Source of the DNA: Streptomyces sp. CC228A
GTDB taxonomy: Bacteria > Actinomycetota > Actinomycetes > Streptomycetales > Streptomycetaceae
DNA length: 64,000 nt
Assembly (NCBI RefSeq): GCF_021390935.1
Contig: NZ_JAJPUI010000002.1
Span: forward strand, 744,001 to 808,000
Reading direction: 5' to 3'
Shown: one piece after another, positions 1-10,284 of the stretch
Position numbering within the stretch: position 1 is the first letter of the stretch
Layout of the letters: every line of letters starts with the position of its first letter
Notes under the pieces: generated by a model
What the model was told of the DNA's origin: nothing
Databases searched by the model: none
The model's input: only the letters and a program-made list of their open reading frames with translations
Made by a program: the position numbers and the translations under genes

Positions 1-553
1 GCGTGACGCAGTCCGTCATGGCGGGGCCGAACTGGAGGTCGTCGTTGGCGCCGGCGACCAGCAGCACCATCGAGATGCGGGTGTTGCGGGCCTTGACGGC
101 GAGGCTGTCGCTCTGGACGAGTTCGTCGGCGTACTGCGGGGAGCCGCCGATCCGGATGTTGGCGGTGGACGCTCCGGAGCAGGCGACGTTGTACGTGACG
201 TCGGCGGGGATCCCGGTGCGGTGGATGGCGGCGTCGGGCGAGCGGTGGCACCAGTTGTCGGGGCCGTCGGTGCCGGGCTCGTACGTGCCGACGCCCTCGC
301 CGCTGATCTCGCTGTCGCCGAGGGAGATCAGCGCGCTCTTGCGCTCGTCGAACGGGCGTTCCTCGGGGCTGCCGTAGAGGGCGGTGGCCTCGGCCGCGCG
401 CATGGCCTCCAGCGGGGCGGGCAGCGGAGTGGAGGTGAGGGTGCGTCGGGTGACGTCGTCCGCCGCGGCGGGAGCGGTCGTCCCGCCGAGTACGGCCGCG
501 AGCGCGGCGACCGCGGCGACCGGCCATCCGAGTCTCAGTCTGGTGCGCGCCAT
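1..553 (-). CDS. Secreted SGNH/GDSL-family hydrolase, N-terminal part (cut by window edge)
   Basis: Read on the minus strand from ATG 553, preceded by an AGGAGG ribosome site, and running off the left edge (184 codons visible). The start is a typical signal peptide: MARTRLRLGW, an Ala/Val-rich core, then a likely AAA-DD cleavage site. The mature part carries SGNH blocks: ISLGDSEISGEG with the nucleophile Ser, NVACSGAST, and VAGANDD of block III. A CHRS motif is shared with the second SGNH hydrolase of this window (21-22.6 kb). Family knowledge: secreted esterase or lipase acting outside the cell; the substrate cannot be told from sequence. The catalytic Asp-His block lies beyond the window. 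It is divergent from fumC. Confidence 0.85.
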   Translation of the reverse strand, partial: MARTRLRLGWPVAAVAALAAVLGGTTAPAAADDVTRRTLTSTPLPAPLEAMRAAEATALYGSPEERPFDERKSALISLGDSEISGEGVGTYEPGTDGPDNWCHRSPDAAIHRTGIPADVTYNVACSGASTANIRIGGSPQYADELVQSDSLAVKARNTRISMVLLVAGANDDLQFGPAMTDCVT

Positions 554-657
554 TGCGCCTCCTGGAAGTGGGGTTACCCACGGTTTTTACTGGCTGGTAA
601 CGCACTTGGGAATAGAAGGAACAAGACAAGTGCTCGTTCCGAGCAGGAGGTTGGGCC

Positions 658-2064
<1,407 letters not shown>

Positions 2065-2125
2065 CCAGGCCGGACGGTGACCGGAGTCGCGGACGTACGG
2101 GCCGGGCCGCCCCTAAGATCTGCGC

Positions 2126-3368
2126 ATGACAGCGGAGACGACAGGGGCAGGGACGGCAGCAGACCCAGGTACGGAACCGGCCGCGGGCGGCACCGCGCAC
2201 CGCGACCCGCTCCCCCGCGCCGCGCAACCCGCGGGCCCGCCCGCGCCGGGCGACCGGACCCGGCGGGCGGTCCCGCACACGGGGCGCGGCGCAGGCGCCG
2301 TACGGGACACGGACGAAGCGGCGGCCAGGGACGCGGACGCCGTACGGCACGAGGACCGGGCGGCCTCCCGGGACGCGGACGCCGTCCCGGACGCGGGCGG
2401 CGCGGCGGAACGGCCCGCGGAGACCGGGCGCGGGGCGCGCACCGGCGAAGCAGGGCCGGGGCACGCGGGCCCGGGGGCATCCGCCGCGGCGGGGACGGCC
2501 ACGGGGGCCGCCTCCGCCGCCGTGCCCTCCGCCTCGGCCCCGACGCCTGCCGCGGGGTCCTCCTCCACCGCGTCGTCGCCCCCGCCGGCTGCTCCACCGC
2601 GGCGGCCGCTTCCTCCGCGGGGTCACCGCCCGCGGCGGTGACGGCCCCTTCCCCGGCGCGGCTGCGGGCACGGCCGCCGCCGTAGGCGGGGCCGCCGCCG
2701 GTCGCGCGGAGCGGGAAGGCGTCGCGCGGTGGGCGCCCGGCGACCGGATCCTGTGGCGGTACCGCGACAACGGCGACGGGCACGTCCACATCTGCCGGCC
2801 CGTCACCGTCGTCCAGGACACCGCTGACCTGCTCGCCGTCTGGATGGCCCCCGGCACCGAGTGCGTCAAGCCCGTGCTGCTGGACGGCACCCCCGTGCAC
2901 GAGGAGCCGCTCGCCACCCGGTACACCGCGCCCCGCACCACCACCCGGGCGCTCTGGACCGGAATGGGCGTCCTGAAGCTGGCGCGTCCGGAGGACCCGT
3001 GGTCCGTGTGGCTGTTCTGGGACCCCGACTGGGTGTTCCGGAGCTGGTACGTCAACCTGGAAGCGCCGCGCGTGCGGTGGTCCGGCGGGGTGGACTCCGA
3101 GGACCACTTCCTCGACATCTCCGTCTTCCCGGACCGCAGCTGGCTGTGGCGGGACGAGGACGAGTTCGCCCAGGCGCAGCGCACCGGCCTCATGGACGCC
3201 GAGCAGGCGGACCGGGTACGGGCCGCGGGCGCGGCAGCCGTGGCGGTGATCCGCGCCTGGGGCGCGCCCTTCGCGGACGGCTGGGAGCACTGGCGGCCCG
3301 ACCCGGGCTGGTCCGTGCCGGAGCTGCCCGCCGACTGGGATCGCGCCCCGGCGCGCACGGCTCCATGA
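2126..3368 (+). CDS. DUF402 domain protein, apparently frameshifted
   Basis: The conserved part (about 2700-3368) reads WAPGDRILWRYRDNGDG, then VWMAPGTECVKP and WSVWLFWDPDWVFRSWYVNL, the hallmark of DUF402 proteins. Members of this superfamily include nucleoside di/triphosphate phosphatases. That frame has no ATG or GTG start before 2844, which would cut the conserved N-terminus. A Thr/Ala/Asp-rich N-terminal region from ATG 2126 is open in another frame up to 2641. Third-position GC moves from one frame to the other at about 2575-2600, where a C5 run lies (2579-2583). I infer one gene with a one-base insertion (or two-base loss) there. If the sequence is right, the product is truncated. Function in this organism unknown. 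Confidence 0.65.
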
Positions 3369-3510
3369 GACCCTTGATGCGCCCCTGGGGGGTAACCGTA
3401 GGATCGTCCTCCGCCGGGTACCCGCCGCCGCGCACCGCGGTCCGCTCCAGGAGCAACGACCGAGCACAGGACCCGAACTGACCGTTAGTCACCTACGAGG
3501 GGGTGGAGCC

Positions 3511-3630
3511 GTGCCCGAGGTGAGCACGGATCCGCCGTCCCTTGTACAGGGCGCCCCCGCAGCGGGTATAGCGCCTGACAGAGCGATCGCATCGCCCCAC
3601 CGGCCCGGACGGACGGAATCCCACGCGTGA
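3511..3630 (+). CDS. 39-codon leader ORF overlapping the SpoIIE-phosphatase start
   Basis: GTG start preceded by GAGGGGGTGGAG. The product begins MPEVSTDPPSLVQGAP and ends at TGA 3628-3630, overlapping the GTG of the next gene by four bases (GTGA). Either a translationally coupled leader peptide, or the true N-terminus of the phosphatase split by another single-base error. Its peptide has no domain. Proline/serine-rich composition resembles the disordered N-terminus that follows. Confidence 0.35.
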   Translation: MPEVSTDPPSLVQGAPAAGIAPDRAIASPHRPGRTESHA

Positions 3631-6178
3631 CGGAGCAGCCCACCTCCCACGAAGGCCGGCAGCCGCTCGCTGCCCGGCCGCAGGAACGCACCCGGCCGCG
3701 GCGGGAGGCCCACGACACGGCCGAGGCCCCCGCCGCCCAGGCACCGCCGGCGCTGCCCGCGGCCCAGAGCCAGGACGAGGGCTCGCCCGCGCTGCCGTCT
3801 CAGAACCAGCGCGGCACCGAGGGCCGCCAGGCCGCCGCCGCCCGTGCCGCCGCGCAGGCCGGGCGCGGGTCCCGGCGCGGGGGCAGGCACGGTGCGCGGA
3901 CCGGCACGGGTGGTCCCGGCCGCTCCGCAGACGCGCGCGCGGCGACGCAGGCCGGGCAGCCGGGCCAGCCGGGACTGACGGGGCAGGCCGGACTGACGGG
4001 CCAACCAGGACTGACGGGGCAGACGGGACTGACGGGTCAGCCGGGGCCGCCTGCCCCGCGCCGGCACACGAGCATCACGGGAACCGACACCAGCACCGAC
4101 ACCACCAGCACCAGCACCAGCCCCGAAGGTGCCTCCGGCCACGCGGACGCGGCCGCGCCGCAGGCCGGCGTCGGGTGCCCGGCACCGGACGGGCCCGTCG
4201 GCGGCCCCGCGACCGGCCCGCTGGTCGCCGCGGGCGGCGGGCAGGACGCGCACGGCACCACGGGCAGTGGTCCCGCCCCCGGTGCCGGGGCCGGCACCAC
4301 GGCCGCGAGCGGACCGGCGGAGGGCACAACGGCCCCGGGCGGTGGGACGACCCCGCCCGGAGCCGCCGCCGCTCCCCGCCTCCCGCGCCGGGCGCCGCAT
4401 CGAACGGGGCCGAGGGCACCGGGGCCGTACCGGCGGCGCGGCACGAGCCGGTGGGGACGGCGCGGCGCGAGGGCGACCGGCTGCGGTTCGTGGGGGCCGC
4501 CACCCGGCGGATCGCCCGCGGCCTCGACCTGGACGAGATCGTCCTCGGGCTGTGCCGGGCCACCGTCCCGACCTTCTCCGACGCGATCCTCGTCTACCTG
4601 CGCGACCCGCTGCCCGTGGGCGACGAGCGGCCCGTCGACCCGTTCGTGCTGCGGCTGCGCCGCACGGACAGGCTGCGGTTAACAGAAGAGGACTCCGCCT
4701 CGGACCTGGGCCTGCTCACGTCCGGGCCGGTCGTGGCGCCCGACGCCGGCGAGCCGAGCCCGGCCGCCGAGCTGTGCGAGGTGCAGCCGGGCGGCCCCCT
4801 CGCCGAGGTGCTGCGCGGGGTGCGGCCGGTGTTCGGCGACTCCGCGGGCGCCCGTGCCGCGCTGCCCGAACTGCTCGGCGAGGGCAGGACCGTACCGTCC
4901 GGGCACCGGGCCGTCCTGGCACCGCTGCGCGGGCGGCGCCGCGTGATCGGCGCGGCGGTGTTCCTGCGGGGTTCCGACACTCCGCCGTTCGAGCAGAACG
5001 ACCTGCTGGTGGCGGCGCAGTTGGCGACGCACACGGCGCTCGGCATCGACAAGGCCGTGCTGTACGGGCGGGAGGCGTACATCGCGGACGAGCTCCAGCG
5101 GACCATGCTGCCGGAGAACCTGCCGCAGCCGACCGGTGTGAAGCTGGCGTCCCGCTACCTCCCGGCCGCCGAGACGGCCCGCGTGGGGGGCGACTGGTAC
5201 GACGCGATCCCGCTGCCCGGCAGCAGGGTCGCCCTCGTCGTGGGCGATGTCATGGGCCACTCCATGACGTCGGCGGCCATCATGGGGCAGCTGCGGACGA
5301 CCGCGCAGACCCTCGCGGGGCTCGACCTGCCGCCGCAGGAGGTGCTGCACCACCTGGACGAGCAGGCGCAGCGGCTGGGCGAGAACCGCATGGCGACCTG
5401 CCTGTACGCGGTGTACGACCCGGTCGCGCACCGCATCACGATCGCCAACGCGGGCCACCCGCCGCCGGTCCTGCTGCACCTGGGCGGCCGTGCGGAGGTC
5501 CTGCGCGTGCCGCCGGGCGCGCCGATCGGGGTCGGCGGTGTGGACTTCGAGGCGGTGGAGCTGGACGCGCCCGCCGGGGCGACCCTGCTCCTCTACACCG
5601 ACGGGCTCGTCGAGTCGCGGCTGCGGGACGTGTGGGCCGGGATAGAGCTGCTGCGGGAGCGGCTGGCGGCGACCGCCCAGCTGACCGGACCCGACCACTC
5701 GCCCCCGCTGGAGGCGCTGTGCGACGACGTGCTGGACATGCTGGGCCCGGGCGACCGGGACGACGACATCGCGCTGCTGGCGGCGCGGTTCGACGGCATC
5801 GCGCCGAGCGATGTGGCGTACTGGTTCCTGGAGCCGGAGGACGCCGCCCCGGGCCGGGCCCGGCGGCTGGCCCGCAAGGCGCTGACGCGATGGGGTCTGG
5901 AGGACCTGACGGACTCGGTGGAGCTGCTGGTCAGCGAGGTCGTGACGAACGCGGTGCGGTACGCGACGCGGCCGGTCACGCTGCGGCTGCTGCGGACGGA
6001 CGTGCTGCGCTGCGAGGTCGGTGACGACTCGCCGCAGCTGCCCCGGCAGCGCCGGGCGCGGGACACCGACGAGGGCGGGCGCGGTCTGTTCCTGGTGAAC
6101 CGGCTGGCCCGCCGGTGGGGCGCCACGCGGCTGTCGACGGGCAAGGTGGTGTGGTTCGAGCTGCCGACCCCGGCGTGA
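3627..6178 (+). CDS. SpoIIE-family PP2C phosphatase with GAF and ATPase domains, frameshifted, with a TTA codon
   Basis: Cytoplasmic regulator expected to dephosphorylate an anti-anti-sigma partner. Order: long disordered N-terminus with collagen-like GQPGLT repeats; GAF-like region (from RLRFVGAATRRIARG); PP2C/SpoIIE domain with ARVGGDWYDAIPL, VGDVMGHS and LLLYTDGLVESR; C-terminal HATPase_c domain with LLVSEVVTNAVRYA and GGRGLFLVNRLA, an RsbW-like kinase/anti-sigma module. The disordered part is in one frame from GTG 3627 and the conserved part in another. The join, one base short, lies at about 4340-4395 in a C/G-rich stretch. In the conserved frame a TTA leucine codon (4679-4681) would make translation depend on the bldA tRNA, as in many Streptomyces developmental genes. 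It converges on the penicillin-binding protein gene. Confidence 0.85.
3954..4046 (+). repeat. 18-bp tandem repeat coding for GQ(P/A/T)GLT
   Basis: About five units in the disordered N-terminus of the SpoIIE-type phosphatase. The third residue of the unit varies (P, A, P, T), giving a collagen-like Gly-rich string. Units differ by a few bases, so this is an old or drifting repeat. Copy number could vary between strains. Confidence 0.85.
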
Positions 6179-6297
6179 GGCCGCTGCCGCCCGCATGACG
6201 CCGTACGGCCGGGGGCTTCCCGCAGCCGTGCTCCGCGCGGTCCGGGTTTCGCCTCCGGCGGCCCCGTACGGCGCCGAGGGGTGACTGCGAGGGCGTA

Positions 6298-6343
6298 CGC
6301 AGCGGCCGGCTCCCCAGGTGATCGTGGGGAGCCGGCCGCTGCG
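6298..6343. terminator. Bidirectional hairpin between convergent genes
   Basis: Perfect 18-bp inverted repeat (arms 6298-6315 and 6326-6343, core AGCGGCCGGCTCCCC) with a 10-base loop, placed between the ends of the SpoIIE-type phosphatase and penicillin-binding protein genes. No U-tract, as is usual for Streptomyces hairpin terminators. Confidence 0.85.
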
Positions 6344-6360
6344 CGTCTGTCCGGTGGCCG

Positions 6361-8649
6361 TTACGAGCCGGGCGGCTGGAACGGGCGGGTGTCGCCCTGG
6401 CCGGTGATCGTGCCCGGGTCCGTACCGGTGTCGCCGCCGTCGCCCGGGGAGCCCGTGGGGTTCGGGGAGCTGGTCGGGGTGTCGACCGGCGGGGGCACGC
6501 TGGGGCTCGTCGGCGGCTTCGGCGGGTTCGGCGGGCGGCTGAAGGCCGGCGAGGACGACGACGGCTCGGACGGCTCGCGGGACGGCCCGGTGTCCTCGCT
6601 TTCGGACGGCGACGTGGACACGCTCGGCGAGGAGCTCGGCGAGGCGTCCCCGTCGGGCAGCGGGTCCCGCCGCGGGCTCTCGATGAGGTCGAGGTCGAAC
6701 TCGGCGTCGGAGCCGCCGCCGAGGGCGTCGCGGGTGTAGTCGGCCCAGATCCGGGCGGGGAAGCCGCCGCCGTTGGCGCGGCCGGAGTTCGCCGTGCCCG
6801 TCAGCGTCACCTGCCGGCCCTTCTCGGCGTCCTCGCCGAACAGCGCCACGGCGGTGACGAGTTCGGGGGTGTAGCCGACGAACCAGGCGGCCTTGTTGTT
6901 CTCCGAGGTGCCGGTCTTGCCGGCGGCGTCGTACGCGGAGGTGTTCGCGGCTTGACCCGAGCCCGCGTCGACGACGCCGGTCAGCACCGAGGTGACGGTG
7001 TCGGCGCTCTTGCGGCTGATGGCCTGCGGGCCCACCGGGTCGGGCAGCTCCACCGTGCGGTCCTTGTGCTCGACGGACTTCACGATCGTCGGCGTGACCT
7101 TCTTGCCGTGGTTGTCGAGCGTGGCGTACACCCCGGCCATGTCCCACGTGGAGGCGCCCATGGTGCCCAGCGACATGGCGGGCCGCTCCACGAACCCGTC
7201 GCCGTCCTTCATGCCGAGGGCGAGGGCGGTCTCCTTCACCTTGGCGGGGCCGACGTCCACGATCATCTGCGCGAAGGCGGAGTTGATCGACTTGTTCATG
7301 GCCTGCTGGACGGTCACGGGGCCCCAGCTGCGGTCGTCCTCGTTCTGCGGGTTGAACGGGGTGTCGCTGCCCTCCACGGGGCGCCTGCTGGTCCCGTCGT
7401 AGACGGTGTTGACGCCGATGCGGCGCCCGTCCTGGGTCTCCGAGCCGTTCTCCAGGGCGGAGGCGAACACGAGGGGCTTGAAGGTGGAGGCGGGCTGGTA
7501 GTCGCGGCGGGTCGCGTTGGACAGCCAGTGCTCGGTGGCGCCGACGCCGCCGTACAGGGCGACGACGTGGCCGGTCTTCGGGTCCACGGAGGTGGCACCG
7601 GCCTGGACGGTGGCGTCCACCTCGTCGCCCTTGCGGTCGAGCTTGCTCTCCAGCTGGTCCTCGACGGCCTCGACGAGCTCGTCCTGCCGCTTCTTGTCGA
7701 CGGTGAGGGTGATCGTCCACCCGCCGGCGTTGATGTCCTCCTCGGAGACGCCCGCCCGCATCAGCTCCTGGTTGGCGGCTTCCACGAGGTACCCGGTCTG
7801 GCCCTCCATGCCGGGCGCGGCCTTGGGCTTCTGCGGTTCGGGGAAGGTCAGCCCGGCGCGCTCGGCCGCGTCGAGCCACTGCTTCTCGACCATGTTGTCC
7901 AGGACGTAGTCCCAGCGCTCCCGCACGAGCTTGCGGCCGGTGGGGGTCGCCGTGGACCAGTCGTACTGGTTGGGGGCCTGGAGCAGCGAGGCGAGGTAGG
8001 CGCCCTGCGGGATGGTCAGTTCGCTCGCGTCGACGCCGTAGTAGGCCTGCGCTGCGGCCTGGATGCCGTAGGCGCCGCGGCCGAAGTAGCTGGTGTTGAG
8101 GTAGCCGGCGAGGATCTCGTCCTTGCTGCTGCGCTGGTCCACCTTGAGGGCGATGACCAGTTCCTTGAGCTTGCGGGTGACGGTCTGGCTCTGGTCGAGG
8201 TAGTAGTTCTTGACGTACTGCTGGGTGATGGTGGAGCCGCCTTGGCGGCCGTTGCCGGTGACCGTGTTGAAGACGGCGCGGCCGGTGCCCATGACGTCGA
8301 CGCCCGCGTCCGTGTAGAAGGTCTTGTTCTCGGCGGCGACGAACGCCTTCTCGACCGGGTCGGGGATCTTGTCCAGCCCGATGATGGAGCGGTTGTACTC
8401 GCCCTTGCGGGCCAGCAGCGTGCCGTCGGCGTAGCGGTAGACGTTGCTCTGGAGGGTGGCCGTCGCGTTCGCCGCGGGGACGGGCACCATCAGGTACACG
8501 AGGTAGAGGCCGCCCATGGCGAGCAGGGCGCCCACGAGGAAGGTGCCCAGCAGCTTCCGCCAGGTGAACAGGCGGCGTATGCGGCCGCCTTCCGTGCCTT
8601 CCCGGCGCGACCCGCGCTGCCGGGACCGTCGCGCATCCGCTCGGCCCAT
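6361..8649 (-). CDS. Class A (bifunctional) penicillin-binding protein
   Basis: 762 codons from ATG 8649. It polymerises lipid II glycan strands and cross-links peptides outside the membrane. Order: basic cytoplasmic N-terminus, one membrane helix (about residues 33-55), GT51 glycosyltransferase with catalytic AAENKTFY (Glu107) and RQGGSTITQQYVKN, then transpeptidase with STFK (Ser388), SIN (Ser454) and KTGTSEN (Lys578). All three penicillin-binding motifs are intact. The C-terminal 90 residues are a Ser/Pro/Asp-rich tail (SPSSSPSVSTSPSESEDTG and proline repeats), probably extracellular and wall-embedded, typical for Streptomyces paralogues. Single gene convergent with the phosphatase gene. 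Confidence 0.95.
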   Translation of the reverse strand: MGRADARRSRQRGSRREGTEGGRIRRLFTWRKLLGTFLVGALLAMGGLYLVYLMVPVPAANATATLQSNVYRYADGTLLARKGEYNRSIIGLDKIPDPVEKAFVAAENKTFYTDAGVDVMGTGRAVFNTVTGNGRQGGSTITQQYVKNYYLDQSQTVTRKLKELVIALKVDQRSSKDEILAGYLNTSYFGRGAYGIQAAAQAYYGVDASELTIPQGAYLASLLQAPNQYDWSTATPTGRKLVRERWDYVLDNMVEKQWLDAAERAGLTFPEPQKPKAAPGMEGQTGYLVEAANQELMRAGVSEEDINAGGWTITLTVDKKRQDELVEAVEDQLESKLDRKGDEVDATVQAGATSVDPKTGHVVALYGGVGATEHWLSNATRRDYQPASTFKPLVFASALENGSETQDGRRIGVNTVYDGTSRRPVEGSDTPFNPQNEDDRSWGPVTVQQAMNKSINSAFAQMIVDVGPAKVKETALALGMKDGDGFVERPAMSLGTMGASTWDMAGVYATLDNHGKKVTPTIVKSVEHKDRTVELPDPVGPQAISRKSADTVTSVLTGVVDAGSGQAANTSAYDAAGKTGTSENNKAAWFVGYTPELVTAVALFGEDAEKGRQVTLTGTANSGRANGGGFPARIWADYTRDALGGGSDAEFDLDLIESPRRDPLPDGDASPSSSPSVSTSPSESEDTGPSREPSEPSSSSPAFSRPPNPPKPPTSPSVPPPVDTPTSSPNPTGSPGDGGDTGTDPGTITGQGDTRPFQPPGS

Positions 8650-8848
8650 GGCTCCGTTGCTCCGCTCTTCGTCTCTTCGGCTCTCTGCTGACGTCTTCGT
8701 TCGGTCTCACACCGCCGGATCGGCTCAGCAAGCTAACCCGTCACAGGCGACATAGACCAATGGATCCGGCCTTATCGGAACGTGACAATGAGCACCCGTC
8801 CCACAAGGAACCGACTCACGGGGGCTGCGGAAGGTTGCCGCGCACGAT

Positions 8849-8864
8849 AAAGTGCTATCACTTT
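8849..8864. promoter_or_regulatory. Inverted repeat AAAGTG-CTAT-CACTTT before the SPFH operon
   Basis: Perfect 6-bp arms with a 4-base spacer, AT-rich in a very GC-rich genome, 61 bases before the SPFH start. Good size and place for an operator. The ribbon-helix-helix protein coded at the end of the same operon is the obvious candidate to bind it; that link is inference. Confidence 0.6.
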
Positions 8865-8925
8865 GCTAAGACCAAGCAATCAGACCAGTGCACCGGCAGA
8901 CCACTGCAGAACCGGGGGGCCCTCC

Positions 8926-9939
8926 ATGTCCGCGTCCACACCGTCCACGGCACCGTCCACACCGTCCACACCGCCCGCGTCCCTCTCCGCACCGTCCGCG
9001 GCCGCCCCGGCACCGGGGTCCGGGTCCGCGCCCGTCCCGGCGGCCGCGCCGGAGGTACGGGAGTTCACCGCCTACAGCGCGGGCGGCGGCCCCGCCCTGC
9101 TCGCCGGGCTGCTCGGCGTCCTCGCCGGCGGCTCCCTGGTCGCCGCAGGCGCCGTCGCCGACGGCACCGCCCCCGGCATCCGCGGGACGCTGGTGGTCCT
9201 GGGCGTCCTCACCGCGCTGGCCGCACTCCTGGCCATGACCGGGCTCAACATGGTGGCGCCCGGCGAGGCGCGGGTCGTCCAGCTCTTCGGCCGCTACCGG
9301 GGGACGGTGCGCAGCGACGGCCTGCGGTGGGTGAACCCGTTCTCCACGCGGACGGCGATCTCCACCCGGGTCCGCAACCACGAGACCGCCGTCCTGAAGG
9401 TCAACGACGCCTACGGCAACCCGATCGAGCTGGCGGCGGTCGTGGTCTGGCGGGTGGAGGACACCGCGCAGGCGCTGTTCGAGGTGGACGACTACGAGCG
9501 CTTCGTCTCCACGCAGACGGAGGCCGCGGTCCGGCGCATCGCGATCGAGTACCCGTACGACGCGCACGACGAGGACGGGCTGTCCCTGCGCGGCAACGCC
9601 GAGGAGATCACGGAGAAGCTGGCGGAGGAGCTGTACACGCGGGTGCAGGCGGCGGGCGTCCGCATCGTCGAGTCCCGGTTCACGCACCTCGCGTACGCTC
9701 CGGAGATCGCCTCCGCCATGCTGCAGCGCCAGCAGGCCGCCGCGATGGTGGCCGCGCGCCAGAAGATCGTGGAGGGTGCGGTCGGTATGGTCGAGGCGGC
9801 GCTCGACCGGATCACCGAGCGCGACATTGTCGACCTGGACCCGGAGCGGAAGGCAGCGATGGTCTCCAACTTGATGGTGGTGCTGTGCGGCGACCGCTCC
9901 GCGCAGCCGGTCCTCAACACGGGCAGCCTCTACCAGTGA
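8926..9939 (+). CDS. SPFH (band 7/stomatin-like) membrane protein
   Basis: 337 codons from ATG 8926, chosen over an in-frame ATG at 8863 because the inverted repeat and promoter-like AT-rich DNA would otherwise be coding. Thr/Ser/Pro-rich start, two hydrophobic helices (about residues 45-75 and 85-105), then an SPFH domain beginning MVAPGEARVVQLFGRYRGTV, with the usual WVNPFSTR and VWRVEDTAQALFEVDDYE stretches and a C-terminal coiled region. Family knowledge: membrane microdomain scaffolds. Its stop overlaps the start of a ribbon-helix-helix gene (GTGA), so the two are translationally coupled. Confidence 0.9.
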   Translation: MSASTPSTAPSTPSTPPASLSAPSAAAPAPGSGSAPVPAAAPEVREFTAYSAGGGPALLAGLLGVLAGGSLVAAGAVADGTAPGIRGTLVVLGVLTALAALLAMTGLNMVAPGEARVVQLFGRYRGTVRSDGLRWVNPFSTRTAISTRVRNHETAVLKVNDAYGNPIELAAVVVWRVEDTAQALFEVDDYERFVSTQTEAAVRRIAIEYPYDAHDEDGLSLRGNAEEITEKLAEELYTRVQAAGVRIVESRFTHLAYAPEIASAMLQRQQAAAMVAARQKIVEGAVGMVEAALDRITERDIVDLDPERKAAMVSNLMVVLCGDRSAQPVLNTGSLYQ

Positions 9940-10171
9940 CCGCCCGCCGCGAGCGGAAGCAGGTCCTCCTGCGCCTCGACCCGGCGGTGTACGAGGCGCT
10001 GGCGCGCTGGGCCGCGGACGAACTGCGCAGCGCGAACTCGCAGATCGAGTTCCTGCTGCGGCGCGCGCTCGCGGACGCGGGCCGCCTGCCGTCCGCGCCG
10101 GCGCCGCTGCCCCGGCGGGGCGGCCCCCGAAGCAGCCTCCCGCCGAGCAGCAGCGCCCGGAGGACGGCTAG
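9936..10171 (+). CDS. Small ribbon-helix-helix (Arc-type) protein, frameshifted near its end
   Basis: GTG start inside the SPFH stop. Visible: KQVLLRLDPAVYEALARWA followed by NSQIEFLLRRALADAGRLP, a ribbon-helix-helix fold of about 50 residues (beta strand VLLRLD, two helices), typical of DNA-binding dimers. After PLPRRGG the frame stays open for a long improbable Arg-rich run. Adding one base in the GGGGCGGCCCCC tract (about 10115-10128) restores a tail rich in Lys, Gln, Pro and Glu and a stop at 10169-10171, giving about 78 residues, as expected for this kind of protein. Probably autoregulates the SPFH operon through the upstream AAAGTG inverted repeat. Confidence 0.7.
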
Positions 10172-10284
10172 CGGATGCCCGCTCGCCCGCTTGTGCAGGG
10201 CACCCTCCCGTACGGGGCGGGCCGGGGTCCCCGACCGGCCGCCACGCGCCGGGTGGACGGGCCGGCGGGAACCATGGGGCCGGG

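Noticed and set aside
4679..8731. Very long minus-strand open frame across the phosphatase and penicillin-binding protein genes
   Set aside because: Open only because stops are rare in GC-rich DNA; its Arg/Gly/Pro product has no domain and both real genes have clear motifs.
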